Below are positions 26,620 through 32,790 of a stretch of DNA of 64,000 bases, one piece after another. The DNA is taken from contig SBGR01000024.1 of the NCBI GenBank assembly GCA_006226545.1, positions 1-64,000 of the forward strand, in the 5' to 3' direction. A program made the translations under genes and the position numbers. The notes under the pieces are model-generated. The model was not told the DNA's origin. It was given only the letters and a program-made list of their open reading frames with translations, and made no database searches. Source of the DNA: Bacteroidota bacterium (GTDB lineage Bacteria > Bacteroidota > Bacteroidia > UBA8524). Position 1 is the stretch's first letter. Every line of letters starts with the position of its first letter.

Positions 26620-27197
26620 TGAACTCGGTCGCCACGCAATTCCATGTTGCGCATAATCTCTGCTTCACCGGTGAGAATTTCCTCCCAGCGTGCTTTCACC
26701 TTCTCTGCAGGGTGGTACTTTTTCGCTAAATCGATAAAGAGGCGGTAATGTCCGGCTTCCGAAACCATAAACTCGTGGTAAAAGGCTCTGAGATCAGGGT
26801 CTTCTACATGGAGGCTCAATAGCCTGAATCGCTCGCAGCTTCTGGCTTCAATCATGGCGAAAATGAGCAAGTCTTCCAAGAGCTTTTCTTCTCTGCTGCT
26901 CACCTTTCTTTTCAGCTTAAGCAACTCGTTTACGTAGTCGTCTTTGCGCTGATGGCCCAGTTTCAATCCACGTTTTTTCAATTCCTTCAGAACCTTTCTA
27001 AAATGCCCCCACTCCTCGGCTACCAAAGGCGTAACCTCATCAATAATATCTTGTTTGTCGGAATGGTGCACAATAAGCGAAATGCCGCTGGTGGCTGCCT
27101 TCTGTTCGCAAAAGGCATGATCGGTCAAAATCTCTTCAAGCGATTTCTCTGCAATATTTGCCCAACGAGGGTCAGTAGCCAGCTTTAGTCCTAACAT
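26616..27197 (-). CDS. miaE: tRNA-(ms2io6A37) hydroxylase MiaE
   Basis: MiaE is a di-iron monooxygenase that hydroxylates the isopentenyl group of ms2i6A at position 37 of tRNAs reading U-starting codons. The 193-residue protein has the ferritin-like iron ligands in two helical E...E-x-x-H motifs, VAEEWGHFRKV (about 80-90) and VSEAGHYRLF (about 149-158), with further carboxylates in DHAFCEQKA and MIEARSCERF. Length and motifs fit the family well. A TATCTTCG box ends 4 bases before the ATG. MtaB, another A37-modifying enzyme, is encoded at 43361-44674. Confidence 0.9.
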   Translation of the reverse strand: MLGLKLATDPRWANIAEKSLEEILTDHAFCEQKAATSGISLIVHHSDKQDIIDEVTPLVAEEWGHFRKVLKELKKRGLKLGHQRKDDYVNELLKLKRKVSSREEKLLEDLLIFAMIEARSCERFRLLSLHVEDPDLRAFYHEFMVSEAGHYRLFIDLAKKYHPAEKVKARWEEILTGEAEIMRNMELRGDRVH

Positions 27198-27201
27198 GCC
27201 G

Positions 27202-27209
27202 CGAAGATA
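27202..27209 (-). promoter_or_regulatory. -7-like promoter box of miaE
   Basis: TATCTTCG on the minus strand (TTTG to TTCG) ends 4 bases before the miaE start codon. A TTG occurs about 15 bases upstream, slightly closer than usual. Confidence 0.45.
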
Positions 27210-27294
27210 ATTGCTCTATAGGCTCAAATCTTAACATTAACAGTCATTTTGAGAAAAAAGGACGATAGACACGAGGTAGATTCGGGCTTTTGAA

Positions 27295-27302
27295 TATTTT
27301 TG
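27295..27302 (+). promoter_or_regulatory. -7 promoter box of the antiporter gene
   Basis: TATTTTTG is a perfect TAnnTTTG box 17 bases upstream of ATG 27320. It favours that ATG over the TTG at 27290, which precedes the box. Confidence 0.5.
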
Positions 27303-27319
27303 GGGGAAATCAAGAATTC

Positions 27320-28522
27320 ATGCAATCCGATCACCTCAGTATCATAATTGTTTGTGGACTCATCATCCTCTCCTATGTGTTCAACCTGGTTTCGGGTAAA
27401 CTGAAGATACCTTCTGTTTTGCTTTTGATTGGAACGGGCATCGCTTTGAAGCATGTCTTTTCCTATTTCAACGTAGCTTGGGATGTTCCGATGAGTCTCT
27501 TGCAGATCATGGGTACCATCGGCCTAATCTTGATTGTGCTGGAAGGCACCTTCGATTTGCACTTGGAAAAGAACAAGCAGAAGATGATCATTCAAGCACT
27601 GGTCGTCTCGCTGGTACTCTTACTCCTATCGGCCTTTAGCATCACTTACTTGATTCAGTACTTCACGGATAGCCCGTTTAAAAACGCTTTCCTCTATGCG
27701 CTGTCTTTATCGGTTATCAGCTCAGCTATTGTGATACCGAGCGTGGAGACATTGCCTTTAGACAAGAAGGAATTTATGATTTACGAATCGGTGTTTTCGG
27801 ATATCATCGGCATCATGATTTTCAACTTGGCCGCCTTCAGCAGCGGTGGCGATAACTACGAGTGGTATAGTCCGGTGATTGAAGTGGTTCTTACCGTAGT
27901 GGTTTCTGTGATTGGCGCCGTGGTCTTATTTGTATTCATGGACCGCATCAAACTGAAAGTGAAGTTCCTCTTCCTTTTAGCGATGATTACCATGTTCTAC
28001 TCCATCGGTAAGCTGATGCACATCTCCTCGCTATTGCTCATTTTCTTCTTCGGACTCGTCTTGAACAATTCGAAGTTGGTATTCGACAATAAGTTTGGAC
28101 AGTGGCTCAAATACAGCTACGAGAATACGGCCGGTGTGCTGCGTGAGTTTAAAGTGATCACACTCGAATTCTCTTTCGTGGTAAGAACCCTCTTCTTCAT
28201 GGTCTTCGGATTCTCCATGAACCTGCAATTGTTAAACGATGAACGTATCATCATTGCAGGCATCATCATCGTGCTGATTTTTATTCTGGTGCGCCTGATC
28301 AACCTAAGTATCTTTCTGCGTTCCAGGTTATTCCCGGAAGTATTAATTGCGCCGCGAGGTTTGATTACCATCACCCTCTTCTACAGCATTCCGGAGAAAT
28401 ACAAGATTCCGAATTTTGACGAAGGCATTCTCTTCTTCACCATTTTGGCCACTTCAGCATTGATGATGATTGGCTTGATGGCCTACAGAGAACGTAAGGT
28501 TACCATCGAATCGCGTTACTGA
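27320..28522 (+). CDS. Cation:proton antiporter, CPA family
   Basis: The 400-residue protein has about 11-12 hydrophobic segments in the Na+/H+ exchanger fold, with LKIPSVLLLIGTGIALKH near the start, GLILIVLEGTFDLHL (a TM4-5 type motif) and YESVFSDIIGIMIFNLAAF (with the Asp expected in the ion site), then APRGLITITLFYSIP near the end. It should exchange Na+ or K+ for H+ across the inner membrane. ATG 27320 is chosen over a TTG at 27290. The 3' end overlaps alkC on the other strand by 7 bases. Confidence 0.8.
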   Translation: MQSDHLSIIIVCGLIILSYVFNLVSGKLKIPSVLLLIGTGIALKHVFSYFNVAWDVPMSLLQIMGTIGLILIVLEGTFDLHLEKNKQKMIIQALVVSLVLLLLSAFSITYLIQYFTDSPFKNAFLYALSLSVISSAIVIPSVETLPLDKKEFMIYESVFSDIIGIMIFNLAAFSSGGDNYEWYSPVIEVVLTVVVSVIGAVVLFVFMDRIKLKVKFLFLLAMITMFYSIGKLMHISSLLLIFFFGLVLNNSKLVFDNKFGQWLKYSYENTAGVLREFKVITLEFSFVVRTLFFMVFGFSMNLQLLNDERIIIAGIIIVLIFILVRLINLSIFLRSRLFPEVLIAPRGLITITLFYSIPEKYKIPNFDEGILFFTILATSALMMIGLMAYRERKVTIESRY

Positions 28523-29592
28523 GTCAGTTCAAAGCTAAACTCCCCAACGCTCGCACCGTTGGCAATCAATTCCAGTTTATGTGTTCCCGGATAATGCACT
28601 CGGGTGGTTAAATCGTGGAAAGCTTGTTCCTTGTCTTGAGCGATGTGTTTTTCTCCAGCTACCTGCGTTTCACTCAGTTTAAAGACCTTGCCTGAATAGC
28701 TACCGTTCTTCTTGAGGTAATGTACCTTATACTCCAAGCGAAGGGCGCCTTCTCCTTTTACCGCAAGGGCATAGTGCCAAGGCAAACGTTCTCCAATGGC
28801 AATGTGTTCTACCTTCGACTGCATGGCTAGGCACTTTATCGCTAAACTATTCTGAAACCCGAACAAGGCCAGAGCTTCCGGACTACCCTGCTTGAGCAAG
28901 CCGCGTAAGGCATGTTTGATCAGCTTAGAGGTATTAGGGTTGGAGAGGTCTTGTTTTGCGGCAAAGGCCAGAACCAAATCGGGCTGGTCTTTACTGATAT
29001 CATTTAAGTTATTCGCCACCGATCTGCGCACGTACTCTGAATCGTCGTTAACCAATTGCTGCAAGTGGTTTAGAATCCAAAGGGTATCGTCAAATAAGGC
29101 AGGTACCTTCATGCCCCAAGGTAGTCGGGTGCGAATGCCTTCGCTAGCGAGTCGCCTAACGTGGTGGTTATCGCTTTTCGCCCATTGGGCAAAGGCGATT
29201 TTCATTTCAGGATAATAACGTTGTAAGAAAGGGCGAACTGCAAATTCACTGGTGCAGAGGGTGGTGAACTTTTCAAGGTAGGGCAACGAAACGTCTAGTT
29301 CGTCTTGTCCATACAGTTCTACAAAATCGGCAAATACAATAGCCGTAAAGCCAGAATAGGCTTCACCAACTTGTTCTAGCGAATTGAGCTTCTGAGCGAA
29401 AGTTCCGGGTATCAAATCGTGAAAACACTGAGCGATATGTTTCCCCCGGTCTTTCAATTCGCGCGATTCCCAATTGGAATCCAATACGGCATTGGTAAAA
29501 GTGGAAGCACGTGTTCCCACTACCCTTTGTACATCGTTGGCCAGTCTTTCTACAAAAGACCGACTGTACATATTTTTAAGCGGCTCAGGCAT
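28516..29592 (-). CDS. alkC: DNA alkylation repair protein, AlkC type
   Basis: The N-terminal two thirds (about 1-250) are HEAT-like helical repeats with EPLKNMYSRSFVERLA, FTTLCTSEFAVRPFL and HHVRRLASEGIRTRLPWG, typical of AlkC DNA glycosylases, which remove 3-methyladenine-type lesions. The C-terminus (about 262-358) is beta-rich, matching the Ig-like domain known in some AlkC structures (RLEYKVHYLKKNG, HYPGTHKLELIANG). The gene starts 12 bases after a BlaI-like regulator gene, so the two probably form one operon; that suggests regulated expression. Confidence 0.85.
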   Translation of the reverse strand: MPEPLKNMYSRSFVERLANDVQRVVGTRASTFTNAVLDSNWESRELKDRGKHIAQCFHDLIPGTFAQKLNSLEQVGEAYSGFTAIVFADFVELYGQDELDVSLPYLEKFTTLCTSEFAVRPFLQRYYPEMKIAFAQWAKSDNHHVRRLASEGIRTRLPWGMKVPALFDDTLWILNHLQQLVNDDSEYVRRSVANNLNDISKDQPDLVLAFAAKQDLSNPNTSKLIKHALRGLLKQGSPEALALFGFQNSLAIKCLAMQSKVEHIAIGERLPWHYALAVKGEGALRLEYKVHYLKKNGSYSGKVFKLSETQVAGEKHIAQDKEQAFHDLTTRVHYPGTHKLELIANGASVGEFSFELTQ

Positions 29593-29604
29593 GCCGCAAT
29601 TCTA

Positions 29605-29970
29605 CTAATTCTTTTTCTTCCAGCGTAGAAGTTTGATCATATCATCCAATTCGTTTAAGTCGGTTTTTTTACCCTTGACAATAAACTCAAGGAGATTATA
29701 AGCCGAATCATCAAAATAATTTGTGATGGTATTGCTAATAAAGAATTTCAAGTACTCTTCTTTCGATACTATTGGGATGTATTTGTGCGATTTGCCGTGT
29801 TTTTCAAATTGCACATACCCTTTAACGACAAGAGTCCTAATTTGGGTTGAGATGGTATTGTAAGCTAATTTGTTTCCCTTCATTTGGGATTGCAAATCCT
29901 TTACAAAAGCGCCATTCAACTTCCAGAGTGCACGCATAACCTGCGCTTCTGCCCGTGTAAGTTCCTTCAT
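29605..29970 (-). CDS. BlaI/MecI-type repressor
   Basis: A winged helix-turn-helix (about 1-75: LTRAEAQVMRALWKLNGAFVKDL, NTISTQIRTLVVKGYV, GKSHKYIPIVSKEEYLK) is followed by a C-terminal dimerisation helix region. In this family a dimer binds TACA/TGTA-type palindromes and is inactivated by a partner protease. No M56 partner lies directly beside it; alkC follows by 12 bases. It may act with the M56 protein at 30322 or respond to something else. It is a paralogue of the regulator at 31496. Confidence 0.85.
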   Translation of the reverse strand: MKELTRAEAQVMRALWKLNGAFVKDLQSQMKGNKLAYNTISTQIRTLVVKGYVQFEKHGKSHKYIPIVSKEEYLKFFISNTITNYFDDSAYNLLEFIVKGKKTDLNELDDMIKLLRWKKKN

Positions 29971-30067
29971 TGTTGTACGCCGTTTGGTTCGGATCGACTA
30001 AATCGACCTGCTCCCCCCGTTAACGAATGGGATTTGAACCTTATTGTGTAACCTTAAAAAAAAATTG

Positions 30068-30085
30068 GTCACATGTGTATGTGAC
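30068..30085. promoter_or_regulatory. Perfect inverted repeat, candidate operator
   Basis: GTCACAT and ATGTGAC are separated by GTGT, about 100 bases upstream of the solo BlaI-like gene. The arms suit a dimeric regulator; they resemble a TGTGA/TCACA site in reversed order rather than a classic BlaI site. Confidence 0.4.
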
Positions 30086-30250
30086 TTACCTAAACCAAGG
30101 GCAATTTAGAGCATTTTTTTCAATCAATGTACCAACAACAATAACTTAGATTCATTCTAATTAACTAGAAGATACGTTGATCAAGGATCTATGTAGGTGT
30201 GCAGGGAATTGCACTCGTGAAAGACATACACCACGTTCAACTATGAAAAG

Positions 30251-30308
30251 AAACACCGCCTGATTCAGGTCGCCTACCGAAGACAGAACCTGCATCAAAG
30301 CGGTGTTT
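30251..30308 (-). terminator. Long-stem terminator of the M56-TonB gene
   Basis: The arms at 30251-30270 and 30288-30308 pair nearly throughout (AAACACCGC with GCGGTGTTT, TGAT with ATCA, CAGGT with ACCTG). On the minus strand the stem is followed by CTTTT, so it can terminate the transcript of the gene ending at 30322. Confidence 0.65.
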
Positions 30309-30321
30309 GCTTACTAGTCTA

Positions 30322-31491
30322 TTATAGTTTGAATACGATAGGCAGAACCATTTCGGCCGCCACTGCCTTGCCATCGCTGTTTTGAGCGGCTGACCATTTA
30401 GGCATGGCATTTACCACCCGAATGGCTTCGGCTTGAAATTCCGCGTCTACTTGATCCGGATTTTTCACGTTCACATTTTTCACCATTCCCTCAGCGTCTA
30501 TAGTAAAGCCAACCATCACTCTGCCTTCGCGGTTTTTCGCTTTCAGCGATTCAGGGTATTTTACATGCTCTGAAATAAACTGAATCAGTGCTTCCATCCC
30601 ACCGGGATAGCTTGGCTGAACTACTGCTTCTGTATTTTCAATTGTTTCTCCTTGGCTGATGGCATCCTGCTCTTGGCAAGAGCCAATGCCTAATGTAAAA
30701 GCGAACACAGGCACCCAGACCAGATAAGCTTTCTTTTTAATTTTAGATGTGCTGTATAACATGCTTATTCTCATTTTAAGTTGATCGAATCTGGAATAGG
30801 AATTCACCCACAAGGCTGTATGCTTGCTTTGTACATAAGCATACAAGGTTTGCGCATAGGTATCCACCTCAAACTGTCGAGCACAAGCTGCATCGCTGAG
30901 GTATTCCAGGTTTAGGTGAATCTGTTTTCGGATCAACCACATCAGCGGGTTAAACCAAAACACAATACACAACAATTCCGTAAGCCACAGATCTACAAAA
31001 TGCGATTGCCGAACATGCACTAATTCATGCGCGAGTATGCCGGCTTCATTTTCACCCAAATCCGGAGGCAGACATACCGTGCGACCTAAGGTAAACGGTT
31101 CGGTAAAGGCCGGAGAATGCACGATACGAAAACCATTCACCCAACTTGTTCGGCCTTGTTTTAATTGCTTACTTAGAACTAACATTTGCCCAATCCGCGA
31201 GATCAACAGTAGCACTACAGGCACCGCATAAAGTATCCATAACCAGTTCCAATTAAAACCGCTTTCTTCCAGTATGCTGGTTGTGACTTTGCTCAACGCC
31301 ACATCGCTCAATGTCCAAGAAGATAGCGTCGCCGGTGCTGGCCAATTCCATTCGAGGTAAGGCCAGAGGGGCAAAAGAACTAATCCCAACAAGATGAGGC
31401 GGTTCAACATATGTTCTCCCGACCGACGGTAAAAGCCTAAAAAGACAGCGATTCCTAAGGCTTGAAGCAGTATAAATTCTAAGGTTTCCAT
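30322..31491 (-). CDS. M56 metallopeptidase (BlaR1-like) fused to TonB C-terminal domain
   Basis: The N-terminal half has four hydrophobic segments and a zinc protease motif HELVH (155-159) with a downstream helix (LEYLSDAACA), as in the BlaR1/MecR1 peptidase domain. The BlaR1 penicillin-sensor domain is absent; after a last membrane segment (about 262-278) comes a TonB C-terminal domain (about 300-389: YPGGMEALIQFISEHVKYP, VMVGFTIDAEGMVKNV, MPKWSAAQ, VLPIVFKL). The peptidase probably cleaves its BlaI partner, encoded immediately upstream with a 4-base gap. The TonB part may sense or contact an envelope protein; that is inference. Confidence 0.85.
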   Translation of the reverse strand: METLEFILLQALGIAVFLGFYRRSGEHMLNRLILLGLVLLPLWPYLEWNWPAPATLSSWTLSDVALSKVTTSILEESGFNWNWLWILYAVPVVLLLISRIGQMLVLSKQLKQGRTSWVNGFRIVHSPAFTEPFTLGRTVCLPPDLGENEAGILAHELVHVRQSHFVDLWLTELLCIVFWFNPLMWLIRKQIHLNLEYLSDAACARQFEVDTYAQTLYAYVQSKHTALWVNSYSRFDQLKMRISMLYSTSKIKKKAYLVWVPVFAFTLGIGSCQEQDAISQGETIENTEAVVQPSYPGGMEALIQFISEHVKYPESLKAKNREGRVMVGFTIDAEGMVKNVNVKNPDQVDAEFQAEAIRVVNAMPKWSAAQNSDGKAVAAEMVLPIVFKL

Positions 31492-31495
31492 AGGT

Positions 31496-31858
31496 CTATT
31501 TTCCTTTGTTTTGAATGATTCGTGCGATTTCTTCCAACTCTGATTCCTTCAGGTTTTCTTGCTTGGCAAAGAAGGAAACCAAACCGGCAACGGAGCCGTT
31601 GAAATAGGATTTCAAAAGACCTTTTGCTGCAAAACGCATGTACTCGTCTTTCTGAATTAGAGGGCGGTATAAATGCGATTTACCCCGGGTCTCCGTTTCC
31701 AAGAACCCTTTACTTACCAGTATTCGCAACATGGTGCTTACCGTACTATTGGCCGGTTTAGGCTCAGGCATGGCATCGATGATATCCCGTACAAAGGCCT
31801 CTTCCATTTGCCAAACCAGTTGCATCAGTTGCTCTTCCAATCGCGTGAGTTCTTTCAT
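31496..31858 (-). CDS. BlaI/MecI-type repressor paired with M56 protein
   Basis: A winged helix-turn-helix repressor of 120 residues (LTRLEEQLMQLVWQMEEAFVRDI, NSTVSTMLRILVSKGFLE, GKSHLYRPLIQKDEYMR). It likely represses its own operon through an ATACAA-GTT-TTGTAT operator that overlaps the -33 region of its promoter. The M56 protease partner follows by 4 bases. It is a clear paralogue of the regulator at 29605. Which signal releases it is unknown. Confidence 0.9.
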   Translation of the reverse strand: MKELTRLEEQLMQLVWQMEEAFVRDIIDAMPEPKPANSTVSTMLRILVSKGFLETETRGKSHLYRPLIQKDEYMRFAAKGLLKSYFNGSVAGLVSFFAKQENLKESELEEIARIIQNKGK

Positions 31859-31875
31859 AGCTAATTCTTTAGTTA

Positions 31876-31914
31876 CAAACTTAAACTAATTTTTTAGCTA
31901 TACAAGTTTTGTAT
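31876..31914 (-). promoter_or_regulatory. Promoter and palindromic operator of the BlaI-M56 operon
   Basis: On the minus strand TTG (31903-31905) and TAAGTTTG (31876-31883) are spaced by 19 bases, a full match to the Flavobacterium promoter. The TTG lies inside a perfect palindrome ATACAA-GTT-TTGTAT (31900-31914) of the TACA/TGTA type bound by BlaI-like repressors. Bound repressor would block the -33 box. Confidence 0.7.
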
Positions 31915-31959
31915 CGATAATTCACTTTCTGTGAATCAGGTATTTATGAAATATGAAGA

Positions 31960-32790
31960 TTAGAAAGATTGGAGCTCGTCGAGGTTTTTGCTAATGGTAT
32001 CGCTCAATGAATCGAGCGGCAAATCGTTGGAATCTTCTCCAAACGGGTCTTCAATCTCTTCGGCAATGAGCTCTAGGCTTCCCAGCACATACAGCACAAA
32101 AACCACCACAGGAATGGTAGCATAGCCGTAATCGGGAATAAAAGCCAAAGGCATGGTCATCACATACACAAAGATGAATTTCTTGATAAAGATGTTATAC
32201 GAAAATGGAATAGGCGAATTCTTAATCCGTTCGCAAGCACCCGTGATATCCGTAAACTCCGCCAGCTCGCGGTCTAAGAGGATGAGTTGCTCTCCGCTGA
32301 TTTGTTGACTGGAATAGAAGTGCTGCAGCAAGGTATTCAACTTGGCTGCCACGGCATTGGGTTGATGATTCGCCTCTGACCAGTTTGGGTGCTTGGCGTT
32401 CCTCAAGTGAAACCGCAACACATCCGGATACGCTTGAATAAGGCGAATAAACTCGGACCTCTCCTCGCTTTCCTTTAGTGAAGACAGGCTTTTCAAAGCT
32501 AGATTGCGGGTAGCATTGACCAAGGCCCCCCATTGCTTTCTTCCCTCCCACCAGCGGTCATAAGCGGTATTGGTTCTGAACACCAACAAAAGTGAAATCA
32601 CGAAGCCCAGAAGTTGGTACAACAGGCCTAAGCCAGTTTTGAACAAGCCAAAATACTCCAGTTCTAAAAACGCCAGCATGGCCGTGTAGAGGCCCACTAC
32701 GATCATCACCCAAGCCATGCGCCGAAACGTATCGCTTTTATGGAAGCGAAAGATCAGCGAGAACCAGTCTTTGGGGTTGTATAAGATCAT
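31960..32790 (-). CDS. Bestrophin family anion channel
   Basis: The 276-residue protein begins with a cytoplasmic segment followed by hydrophobic helices (about 25-45 and 50-72) and the family motif LLLVFRTNTAYDRWWEGRKQWG (about 66-88), with a later hydrophobic pair (about 205-245) and an acidic C-terminus (EEIEDPFGEDSNDLPLD). Bacterial bestrophins form pentameric channels, some for cations and some for anions. The start overlaps the alaS stop by 4 bases, so it is translated after alaS from the same message. Confidence 0.85.
   Translation of the reverse strand: MILYNPKDWFSLIFRFHKSDTFRRMAWVMIVVGLYTAMLAFLELEYFGLFKTGLGLLYQLLGFVISLLLVFRTNTAYDRWWEGRKQWGALVNATRNLALKSLSSLKESEERSEFIRLIQAYPDVLRFHLRNAKHPNWSEANHQPNAVAAKLNTLLQHFYSSQQISGEQLILLDRELAEFTDITGACERIKNSPIPFSYNIFIKKFIFVYVMTMPLAFIPDYGYATIPVVVFVLYVLGSLELIAEEIEDPFGEDSNDLPLDSLSDTISKNLDELQSF

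Larger units (their letters stand above)
29971..30321. other. Intergenic region between the two BlaI loci
   Basis: These 351 bases hold no gene. They contain the inverted repeat GTCACAT-GTGT-ATGTGAC (30068-30085), a long A/T run at 30054-30064, and the terminator of the M56 gene (30251-30308). A GGTTCAAATCCC-like string on the minus strand is not part of a foldable tRNA. Confidence 0.6.

Noticed and set aside
30001-30050. tRNA-like GGTTCAAATCCC on the minus strand
   Set aside because: The 5-bp T-stem does not pair and no anticodon or D arm follows, so it is not a tRNA; a tRNA remnant is possible but unsupported.
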